Assembly: GCF_040436345.1 (NCBI RefSeq)
Contig: NC_133234.1
Span: 13,904,446 to 13,968,445, forward strand
DNA: 64,000 nucleotides
From: Pagrus major
Taxonomy: Eukaryota; Chordata; Actinopteri; Spariformes; Sparidae
Direction of reading: 5' to 3'
In this document: positions 54,568 through 64,000 of the stretch, one piece after another
Position numbering within the stretch: the first letter of the stretch is position 1
Layout of the letters: the number at the start of each line of letters is the position of its first letter
Program-made: the position numbers and the translations under genes
The notes under the pieces: generated by a model
The model's input: the letters and a program-made list of their open reading frames with translations, nothing else
Told to the model about the DNA's origin: nothing
The model's database searches: none

Positions 54568-54829
54568 CATCCTTTCCAAGATTGCCCCAGCCAGTAGCCC
54601 AGCAGGAAGTGGAGTTGTAGAACTGGCTGGAGTTACTCACCAGGCAGATGGGTCTAATGAAGTTAGTGAAACTGAGAGGGCTGCTGAGCCTCATTAGGGC
54701 AATGTCATTGTTAAACAAGGTGTTGTTGTAGTCAGGATGGACGATGATCTGGGACAGCGTGCGGCTCACCTCATTAACATTCGGGCCACTCTGAGTCTCT
54801 CTTCCAAGGTAGAGGGTCCATGCACTAGA
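54568..54829 (-). pseudogene. Protease F: single-exon fragment (Asp102 exon)
   Basis: This is the counterpart of the 269-nt Asp exon. Read on - it encodes [32 protein letters not shown] and [18 protein letters not shown], and keeps the donor (GATG|GTGAG). Its first few bases and its acceptor are gone: at 54829 the exon runs straight into sequence that in D lies about 150 bases inside the intron. On the high side, intron sequence continues to about 55497 and then joins the 3' flank of protease G. On the low side it meets DNA like that upstream of C and E (about 54471). No other exon is present. It is a leftover of a recombination between units. Confidence 0.88.
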
Positions 54830-55635
54830 TTTTTGCCAGTATAGTATGTATTAACAAGTTGGACAAGTCACCAAAAGGTTTTGTCAAATATCAGCGCTGT
54901 TCCTGGGGGCTTGTTCAGAATATGAATTGAATTCTCACCTCCGAAACTTAACTGCTGAGCTACTATTACTCTACTACATCCGTGTCTTGTCAACTCTACG
55001 CCGCTAACTTAATCGTGCATTCCATCACTTCAGAAGTCATGGGTGGGGATGACTTCACACCTGAGTCGACTGTGTTCCAGTTGGAAAACCTGTTCTTATC
55101 AGGTTTAGCATTTTAAGCCATTTTTTAGCATAACCATGCATTATGTCCATTCAAACACCAAAGCAACATGTCCACAAGTAGAAAGACTGATTTATGACAG
55201 ACAAATAAGACAGAAGTGCTAACAAACAGTTTATTCTACAGATTTCACGACCGTTGATGCACAAAACAGCCATTTTGGACTTTGAGGCTGGGATTGCTGA
55301 GTCAGAAATCCAACTTCAAGGGGTGTTCCAGTTGAAATTGTTGACTAAAAGATTTGGACTTCCCAGTTCAAATGGAACACACTGTTAGTGATCCCAGTTC
55401 TTTTTAAGCCTTACTTCACTTTTTACAGTTAGATTTGTACATATCTTTAACACTAATTTTTCATCCTTGAGTTAGTTAGCAATTAATTTTTGAACACGCA
55501 TTACACTGATCATACTGAACAACAAGTGCTTCATTTTGTCTTTGATATTCATGAAACACATCTAGGTTATGAACTGATTTTTAACAAGACACAATTTCCT
55601 TGAACACTGTTATCATACAATCTTGATAAGATTAG

Positions 55636-56141
55636 TCTACGTGCTGTATCATAGGCAACTGGACTCAAAGGAATGAGAACAATGTAAACATCTTGGCCAG
55701 TGAAGACAGATGGTTTGAAAGAGGAGTAAAAGAATCCATCTATGTCAAACTGGAATGACTGTCTTTGAACAGAGGAGGTGGCCTAAGACATTACTTATCA
55801 CCTGCCTACAATGCTGTACTGAGTTCTCTCCCCAGACAGCTCGACAACCATTCACACCTGGGCTCACCTAGCCTTAGCAACCCACATGAAGGACCAACGA
55901 CCCACAAGTGGCCCTAACGAGTCTGAAACTCAGAGCTCACACGTGTCCTTAACGACTCTGTAAGAACACTCCTCAAAAGGAGTGTAAAAGCCTGCCAACT
56001 CTTCTCCAGCTCGTAAGAACTGAAGAAGCCTCTTGGATGAGAGGTGAAACGAACTTCAAGAAACTGAAACAAGTCCAGTTGCCTACGATACAGCACCTAG
56101 ATTTATCATGACCTGGATGACTGAGAATCTTCATTAACATG
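55636..56141 (+). mobile_element. Penelope-like element fragment, copy 2
   Basis: Counterpart of the fragment beside D, with the same ends and the same 13-base flanking duplication (55623-55635 and 56142-56154). The + frame is interrupted by a TGA after KESIYVKLE. Same insertion site and same length show that it was copied together with the protease unit and did not insert independently. Confidence 0.7.
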
Positions 56142-56165
56142 TTGATAAGACTAGATTAAATAAAA

Positions 56166-59100
56166 TTAATCAAAAGTCAAACTTAATACGAAACAATGAA
56201 AAGATGACAAACGCAAGTGCAGTGGTAAAGGTTGATGCTGTGGAGGAGGGAGTGGTTGCATTTCCCACTGTGGTTGCATTTCCTGGACCCGCATGGTTGC
56301 ATTTCCAGAGCCTGTTTTGCGACATACAAAGTTGCTGTCTGGGTCGGTGCCAGTAGAGGTGAATGTCACAAAGTTGACATTTGCCCCCGCCACTTGATCC
56401 AGGATCCAATCCTGGAACTCAGACACTCGGGCATAGACCTCAGTGAAACCAGCCACAGCACAAGGTACTCCAAAACTGGTAATGCCAGCCTGGACCCAAC
56501 TTGTGCCTTGTTTGCACTGCAGAGGTCCACCTGAGTCACCCTGCAAGAGGAGAGACAAAACACAAACAGTTCATTGATACTGCTAGTAACTGGTTCAGAA
56601 TAAGACTGGAGTAGCGTTATCTAGCCTAGCTCTAAATATATTGGTGATTAAATTGATAAAGAAAGGCATAGGACAAAATAACGTACCATTTTTTTCTGAT
56701 ATTTTCGGACTGTCAAAGAAGGAAAAAAATAAAATAAAATGAGTCAGTTCTGCAACTTCAAATACAAAGATAATGGTTTATTATATTTACCTGACATGCT
56801 CCTTTGTTCTCTTGCCCTGCACAAATCATTTTGTCAGTGATGTTTGCCTCTGGTGCTGGGATGTAATTGCAAGTGCACTGCTTGTTTCCAATGACAGGAA
56901 CCTGAACCTCCTGCAGTGGAGTTGAGGCTGGCAAGGACTCTATAGGAGAGATTTTGCAATTTTTAAGGGGATCGTTTTTGTTTTTAGGTGGCGTGGCGGG
57001 CGATTAAAAGTCAAGTGTAACAAAATTAATGGTATGGTGACTGGATGGTGACTGCTTCAGTAAAACTCCTTACCTTACCAAAACTTTGGTAAGGTATCGG
57101 ACAATCAAAGTTTTGACTTGATAATAGATGAAAAGCTCAAAGGATACTCACCATCCTTTCCAAGCCTGCCCCAGCCAGTAGCCCAGCAGGAAGTGGAGTT
57201 GTAGAACTGGCTGGAGTTACTCGCCAGGCAGATGGGTCTAATGAAGTTAGTGAAACTGACAGGGCTGCTGAGCCTCATTAGGGCAATGTCATTGTTAAAC
57301 AAGGTGTTGTTGTAGTCAGGATGGACGATGATCTGGGACAGCGTGCGGCTCACCTCATTAACATTCGGGCCACTCTGAGTCTCTCTTCCAAGGTAGAGGG
57401 TCCATGCACTAGGTGAGTTGCTGGATAAAAGAACAAAAACATTTGATCACTCAGCAAATGCAGATTACAGTCTTGATAAACAATGTGTGTGGGTAGACAT
57501 CCAAGCCATCACTGGAATTCACCTGAACATCCAGTAAAACCACTGGGCCAATCTGATAAAAAGGATTGCATGCTTGCTTACACAGCTAGCCTGTTGGCCG
57601 TAACTGGTCTGCCTTACCATTTTTGCCAGTATAGTATGTATTAACAAGTTGGACAGTATTTTGTCAAATATCAGCGCTGTTCCTGGGGGCTTGTTCAGAA
57701 TATGAATTGAATTCTCAAATCCGAAACTTAACTGCTGAGCTACTATTACTCTACTACATCCGTGTCCTGTCAACTCTACAGTAATGTTACCTACGCCACT
57801 AACTTAATCGTGCATTCCATCACTTCAGAAGTCATGGGTGGGGATGACTTCACACCTGAGTCGACTGTGTTCCAGTTGGAAAACCTGTTCTTATCAGGTT
57901 TAGCATTTTAAGTCATTTTTTAGCATAACCATGCATTATGTCCATTCAAACACCAAAGCAACATGTCCACAAGTATTAAGACTGAATTATGGCAGACAAA
58001 TAAGACAGAAGTGCTAACAAACAGTTTATTCTACAGATTTCACGACCGTTGATGCACAAAACAGCCATTTTGGACTTTGAGGCTGGGATTGCCGAGTCAG
58101 AAATCCAACTTCAAGGGGAGTTGCAGTTGAAATTGTTGACTAAAAGATTCGGACTTCCCAGTTCAAATGGAACACACTGTTAGTGATCCCAGTTCTTTTT
58201 AAGCCTTACTTCACTTTTTACAGTTAGATTTGTACATATCTTTAACACTAATTTTCATCCTTGAGTCAGTTAGCAATTAATTTTGAGCACACATGTTTCA
58301 AACCTGTGGAGGCTTCTTATTTTTGCAAGAGAGAAATTTAAGACCAGCAAATGAAACAGGAGCTGATGAGTTCCTCTTACATTAAGATGCAGTGGGCTGC
58401 TGTTATCACCCACTGGTCACTGATCATTGTCCCTCCACATATGTGACTCCCCGCAATATTGAGGTGCAGGCTGACCTGCTAGGGCCATGACTCGGCTGCG
58501 GCATTCTCACCACCCACTATCCTCGTGTTCAGAGGTGCCGATCCACAATCTGACAGAGCATAGACAACCATGTGTAAGTACTTTTACAGGAAAGGTAAGG
58601 CTGATTCATGTGTTCATTTGTAGCTCTATTTATTCAAAGTTCAAAATTCTTACAGAGCATTGCCTGAGCATTTACATAAACGAGAGCATTTGTAGGACAT
58701 ATGAAAGGTGACTTACCCTGTGCCTTTGACCCTGGAGGAAAGAGAGATGGGAAAAATTACATTACATAAAAGTTACATTTATATGCCTCAAAGTGTGTTT
58801 AATTGTACGACCCAGCAAAACCTTCCAGTAGAGGTATTAATGGTGTGGATGTGTGTAACTACAGACACAAGGAGGCTTCTTCTAACTCCTGCTGAGGCGT
58901 GTGATGGTCTGTACATACAGTGCTGTGCAAAAGTCATATTCTATTATTTTGGTATACATTTACTTGGTCAGTTAAAATGGCTTCAGGCTTTTTCAAAGTG
59001 CTGCCTGTCACTTCAATATTTTGGATTGGTACGTTAGGAAACAGATACAACACAAATGAAACAAGTTTCACTCAGTGTGGAGGTTGAGTAGATTTCTGCT

Positions 59101-59880
59101 CTGCAAACAATAAGCTGATAAAACAAGGTGTGCTTCAGTGTATGAGGTATGTTTTACTATTACACTATTGCGATTTGGTGTTGTTGTTGTTTTCTTGTCA
59201 TATCCTGGATGCTGCTATTTTGACCCTGTCCTCATTTGAGGAGAGATTTTAATCTCAAAGTGACTCACTAGTTTATTAAAGCAACATTATGTAACTTTTT
59301 AACCTGAAAATAACAAAATCATTTTGATGGTACAGTGTCTTGTAATAGGGTGAATGCTGTTCTCTGCGTCCCATCACCTGTTTCTGCACTATGTAACTTC
59401 AGTGAGAGGGTAGGGTACTTGAAACAGTTACTAAGTAACCACTTGACAACACACCTCCCCATAGCTTACAGGCATTTCATTATTGATAATCACCACTATT
59501 GTAAAATCATTCGTTGATATCTCTGTACAATACAGCACTGAATACAATAACCTACTACAATAACCCCAGTCTATATGAATCTTCTATTCGCATCATATTT
59601 AGAGTTGTTTCTGTACTGTTAGGAAAAGAAAAGGAGACTTGAGACAGACACGTCAACATAATATAATCAAGTACAACTCCACCACTAAATAATTCCTCAT
59701 ACATGACCATAAAGTTGGATCAAAACTTTGCTGACACTGATAACAGAAACTAAATATAAGGTTTAAAGAGAGAATGTGTTGGTTTGTAATAGATTATAAA
59801 CTGGTAAGTCAGTATAAAAGCTCACCTTGCTCAGTGAGGGCTGTACACATCAGGAGCACCCACACAGTCCAGGCTGCCAT
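56166..59880 (-). pseudogene. Protease G: full-length protease copy with nonsense and frameshift
   Basis: All six exons of the D-type unit are present on - (59826-59880, 58717-58731, 58381-58549, 57152-57420, 56791-56939, 56166-56540) with splice sites kept. In the His exon the Trp codon of SWPWQVSLH is TAG (58479-58481), ending the protein soon after the activation site. In the last exon a one-base loss near 56288-56296, compared with E, shifts the frame after GNATM, so the stalk and hydrophobic tail become a proline-rich run ([14 protein letters not shown]). Another frame still reads [16 protein letters not shown]. Position 225 is Thr (GFTEVYARV). A TATA box survives (59982-59987). The sequence is otherwise very close to D, so loss of function looks recent. 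Confidence 0.9.
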
Positions 59881-59929
59881 ACTGTATTGTCTCTGACTTT
59901 TTGCCTTCACACAGCACAGAGATGGTTTC

Positions 59930-61100
59930 TGATATAGCATTTTGCTACGTCACTCCTCAGCCAGTCTTCTGCACTATAGCATATATAGACCTGCTCAAAC
60001 CTGTTTGTCTTGATACCTTAGACGTACGATAACCCATCAACCAACAAAAGCCCACACGCAGTGGCTCAAAAGAGTTATTATTATTATAATCTATTATTGT
60101 CATTCATATATACTGTCAGAAAAATCTTAATTGTGTGTGGTGGTGGTACTTGAGCTACTGTACTGCTCTCTACGTCTTCCCTCAAAGGTTCAGTGATGTT
60201 TAATTTGGTTTCTGGATATCCACTGAAGGTGTTTCCCACTCTTATGTTTATTTAATTAATTAATGGATTATAGTTATTGAATAAGCCATGTGTCAGCATG
60301 ATTAACAGCCACAACAGCATCAGCTGATATTGTTTACACTGTGTGTGTCATCATGGAAAAATGTGGTCCTGGAGGCACCTTTTAAATACCACAGACACAG
60401 TTCTGAGAACTTGTCTATGAGTTGAAGGCAACACGCACGCCACTTGCTTTTTTATGGTGCAAAGAATTAAATCCCTAAAAAATCAATCCAATGAAGGTGT
60501 CTTAAGAAAGGTCTTTGTGACAGAAACGTTGACCTTTTTTAAATGGGTGTGGGAAGTACTATTTTTCATTGTAATTGTCGGTCTGTGGACAGATTTCTGT
60601 CAGGTGACAGGCCGTGACCCGCTGTTAGCCAAGAGTGGCCTGGCACACTGTGTTTAACTCAACCTTAAGCCTAAAGAAGGAAAATTCCAACACACCTTTC
60701 TGCCAAGCGTTAAATGAGCAGATTGATACCAGTCTCAAATACATCTGGTGAACATGAAGCTACGATCAAGCAGCCAGTTAGCTTAGCTTAGCAGAAAGGT
60801 AATAAAATCCTCTAAATTTGGCAAAAAATAACACATTAAATGTTCTTTGTTTAATCTGTACAAAACCCAAGGTTTATAAATATCACATTTGGGTTTTACA
60901 GAGGATTATGTGCTGGGCTGAAAGTCTTGCTGTCTTCATGAGGTCGTCAGGAGGGATTTGTTGTTAATCACTGAAAGCTTAAAATCTATTATTTGTCAAA
61001 TTTCTTCCTGAGAGACAAATTAAAACAGCATTTTGTGGGTCTGTGGGTTTTCAACTGTGCTAAACAGATGTTATGTTAAAAGGTCATAGCAAATAGTAAA
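59930..61100. other. Upstream DNA of protease G, duplicate of that of D
   Basis: It follows 40730-41800 closely. A minus-side promoter TATA is near 59982, and about 120 extra bases lie near 60115-60260. Further inside the unit (near 59414) G lacks about 1.2 kb of intron 1 that D has (about 39015-40215). No additional gene is present. Confidence 0.65.
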
Positions 61101-62700
61101 TATATGTAAGAGCAATGAGATCTTTTGAATGTGCCTGTTGCACCACCTCGCTAGTCTTTGGTTTTCATGTCAACTGAACCATGACAGAAGGAGGGTGTGG
61201 AAGCCTAACCAGCGAACAATAGGAGCTGCTCTGTTTGGTTAACAAGTGCCTGAACCCAAAATGCTGAACATTTTACCACACCTTCAATTAGTGATGACAT
61301 TAGAAACAACCGATAGAGAAAAGTCCCGCTGTCTGACTCATCTGTTGGTTGAGATTAAATCAACATGACTTTTTAACCTTGAAATCACAAACAAATGCTA
61401 ATTTCTACATAATGTTGTTTTTAAATGCATTTTATACTGAAAATCAGATCACTTGGTTTTTTGTTTTGTTAATGGTGGCATATTGTCACACTCATTTAGG
61501 CCACCAGTGTGAATAAATGCCATTACACAAAAGTCCTACAGTGGATACAACATAATTTTAGGGACTAGTGTGTGTAACACTGCAGCCTAGTTCACCTTGA
61601 CAATGTGTACACTACAAAATGTACAGAACATGCTTATCTAATCTCACAGTATTCAAATCATATTTATTTTTGTCATATGCACAAAATATAGCAGCGTTAG
61701 TATGCAGATATTGCCAAATGTGAAAAACTTAAATACATAGATTTAAAGCACCACAATCGTGAAAAACATCTTCACAATAGTGTGTCATCAATCAAACCCT
61801 CATGTTCCTCCTTTTCTCCGACCCTCCTGAAGTGCACTCAGTCTTTCAACCTGATGAAAGGAACAAGAGTGCCAGAAGAAGAAAGAAGAGAAAACAAGAC
61901 GCCGAATCAGAGAGAGCCGTGAACACAAAGTACCAAACACAAACAAAGAAAATGGAACACCTTAATCACCTCTTTCAATCATTTTAAGACTCGCTTTTGT
62001 TTTCTGCCCAAAGAAAAGTAAAGCAGAAAAAGGAAAACTGCCCGAGACAACACTTCAGCTCAGTGACACAGATAGCTTGTCCGCTCTCCAAATAAGAAAC
62101 CAACCCATGCTCACTCTCTGATGTGTGTTAAGACCAATTAAAGGGCAAAGTCAAACAATGTAAACAGCTAATCAGGTTAATGAATATTCAGAGGGAGAAG
62201 AAACAGACAACACCTTTTTTCCTTCAAACATCAAGCACTTGTTCTGGCTAAAGATTAACTTCTATCAGAGGGAGCGATCATAGCAGGAGCTTGCTAGAAA
62301 GATAGACGGCCTGTGCAGAGAGGAAGAAAAGAACCGTGGTCCTGTTTTTATCTCCTTTTTCTCCAAATTCAACACAACACTAACTTTCCCCGGATTGAAA
62401 AAGAGTTGTAGTCTCGCCTGAGTGTTTGCCCACATAAGCTCAGTGTGATCACCCTCTCCGTTTGTTCACAGCAACACTGCACCAATGTAAAGTAGCCCCA
62501 AAACCTTGGCCAGAGGCCCGTCTGAATTTTAAGTTTGCCCACTTGTGTGTCCTTGCACATCTCCCTCCTTCTCCTTCTCGCTCGATCAGTCCACCGGGGC
62601 TTGCTTATTTACGAGGACGTACACATATCAAGGGCCTCCTTTCACTCCTCTGAGGCCCAGGGACAATATTTCTTATTTCCCATCCGGCTGGACGAACCCG
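61101..62700. other. Spacer between the protease array and the next gene
   Basis: 61130-61680 is similar to 21280-21790. The rest has no supported exon. A 61-codon + frame at 61802 (lysine/arginine-rich) has no recognisable domain and no splice context. It is left uncalled. Confidence 0.45.
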
Positions 62701-62721
62701 CCCACCATCACTTCATTGCTC

Positions 62722-62728
62722 TATATAA
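62722..62728 (+). promoter_or_regulatory. TATA box of the gene starting at 62774
   Basis: TATATAA stands about 50 bases before an ATG that opens a signal-peptide exon. Transcription would start near 62750-62755, leaving a 5' UTR of about 20 bases. Confidence 0.6.
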
Positions 62729-62773
62729 GATCAGCGTTGGGCCTGGTGATAAGAAGTTGGTCTCAAGACAAGC

Positions 62774-62831
62774 ATGGCCGTGCAGTGTAAAGTCCTCATC
62801 TGCGTCTCCCTCCTGACTCTCATAAAGCATG
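62774..62831 (+). CDS. First coding exon of an unidentified secreted or membrane protein (partial)
   Basis: ATG opens MAVQCKVLICVSLLTLIKH and the exon ends CATG|GTGAGT, a strong donor, in phase 1. The hydrophobic core VLICVSLLTLI makes a short signal peptide. A TATA box lies 46 bases upstream. The phase-1 exit after a short signal exon resembles the first exon of the neighbouring proteases, but the sequence does not match them and the strand is opposite. The family cannot be told from this exon alone, and no later exon was recognised before 64000. Confidence 0.6.
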
Positions 62832-63647
62832 GTGAGTATTGTGACATTTACACACAGAGGCTAATGTTTGTTTCTTCCCCAAAGACCAAGTTTGCACACG
62901 TTTGAGCCGACCAGGTGAAATTGGAAATATTGATTCAGAGATATCTCTGCCAGACTGGAATTTGAAGGCTTGTAACAGGGAGGGTAAATCAGACCTATTC
63001 AACAGAAAGCAGTGAAGACATTCCCTCTGTCTGACCCGTAAAGCCTGTCATATAGACAACATTGCACCTTTTTAATCTTAGAATTGCTTTTCAGTTTGAT
63101 TCTCATATATATTCACTCTGTTTAAACAGCCTGGGTTAAAACTTTTTAATGAAATACAAGTATTTGTGTGCTTAGCAACAGACACAGCTAATGAATGGCC
63201 AGTTGACTAGGTCTGGTGTAAATCTTGGTTTGTGTAGATCTTATAGTGGTTTATAAGTGTATAGGTGGTGTATGTTGGTCATATTTAGACATGTCAGTGT
63301 CACATGCACCTTGGGTTGATTTATGGTACGTCAAGACCAGTGCATTGTTGTATTGGGCCATTGTTAGCGATTGTTCCAAATAATAAATAGGACTGTTTTA
63401 TCCCAGTATTGGTTTTCCAGGATTCTGGCATTAATGTAATGTAGTGCTGTCATTTGTCAGGTATAAACTACACAGTCCAATGTGGTTACCATACAAAATG
63501 TCTATTGATTGAATTCTAGAAAAAATGGGGCAGTAAGACTTTATTTTAGGGCACACATAGTAGCTATTAACTAGATTCTTATAAAGCATGCATATTAGTA
63601 GTATAGCTATTGGCTCCTAATTCACTCACTTGAAATAAAAGCTCCCG
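62832..63647 (+). other. Intron 1 of the gene at 62774 or intergenic DNA
   Basis: No exon is recognisable. It is AT-rich with no element ends I can pair. Confidence 0.35.
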
Positions 63648-63794
63648 TTGGTAAGATAGTAACACTGACACTTTGGGTATCTCAACTCGTCAAATACAGA
63701 TGGTATGGGACTGTGAAGTCGGGTCAGCCCTCATCCGAAAGTGTCAGTATTTGACGAGTTGGGAATGACACTCAAAAATCAACTATCTTACCAA
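63648..63794. mobile_element. Short hairpin MITE
   Basis: TTGGTAAGATAGT (63648-63660) and its inverse ACTATCTTACCAA (63782-63794) bound about 147 bases. A second inverted pair, CAACTCGTCAAATAC and GTATTTGACGAGTTG, and a third, GACACTTT and AAAGTGTC, lie inside. It has no coding capacity and would fold into one hairpin. Confidence 0.7.
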
Positions 63795-63844
63795 CAATAT
63801 TAACATTTTTGTGTATTGTGTCATACGAATAGATCATATTTACC

Positions 63845-64000
63845 CCCGGCAAGGAGGTTGTGCTTTCACCCATGTACGTTAGTTTGTTTGTTGTCTTGGT
63901 TGGATCATCAGCAGGATTACACAAAAACTACTGAATAGATTTCAACAAAACTTGGATAAAAATAACCAATAACTTTTGGTGCGGATCTGGATAAAGGGAC
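63845..64000. repeat. Dispersed repeat cut by the window edge
   Basis: GGCAAGGAGGTTGTGCTTTC, CAGCAGGATTACACAAAAAC, TACTGAATAGATTTC and TTTTGGTGCGGATCTGG belong to a repeat I recognise as very common in fish and other animal genomes. I cannot name its family with certainty. Confidence 0.55.

Noticed and set aside
61802-61987. A 61-codon lysine/arginine-rich + frame
   Set aside because: Low complexity, no context, no relatives recognised.

Overview
The window is vertebrate nuclear DNA, almost certainly from a percomorph-type teleost. Genes are split by short GT/AG introns. One gene is a fish muscle-type fructose-bisphosphate aldolase. The intergenic DNA is full of typical fish transposon debris: hAT, MITE hairpins, Penelope-like, LINE tails and a Ty3/Gypsy LTR element. 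There are no operons and nothing prokaryotic.

Layout. 1-5775: no supported gene. 5776-6332: inverted-repeat MITE. 6640-10600: complete aldolase A gene on + (promoter, untranslated first exon, six coding exons, 363 aa). 11590-12830: decayed hAT element. 14454-14951: long-hairpin MITE. 15000-61100: tandem array, all on -, of GPI-anchored S1A serine proteases of the prostasin/testisin type. From low to high coordinate the units are called A (intact), B (intact), C (5' exon lost and catalytic His changed), D (intact), E (open frame but catalytic His changed to Gln), F (a single-exon fragment) and G (nonsense plus frameshift). A short relic of a last exon lies between C and D. A Ty3/Gypsy element with two LTRs (47979-54435) separates E from F. 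62774: first exon of an unidentified secreted or membrane protein on +, running off to the right. The window ends in dispersed repeats.

The proteases share one plan: a 55-nt signal-peptide exon, a 15-nt micro-exon, a 160-172 nt exon with the activation site and His57, a 269-nt exon with Asp102, a 149-nt exon, and a last exon with Ser195, a Ser/Thr-rich stalk and a hydrophobic GPI-type tail. Every copy lacks the trypsin Asp189 (Gly instead) and has Glu at position 226, so the acid of the S1 pocket appears to have moved. Two copies (C, E) share His57 to Gln, so active enzymes and predicted pseudoenzymes sit side by side. The array has grown by repeated segmental duplication: D and G share a Penelope-like insertion with the same target-site duplication, A/C/E share upstream DNA, and a flank now lying beyond G recurs between A and B.

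Exon limits were read by eye from splice signals and reading-frame agreement. No search or alignment program was run. Chymotrypsin numbering is used for protease residues.
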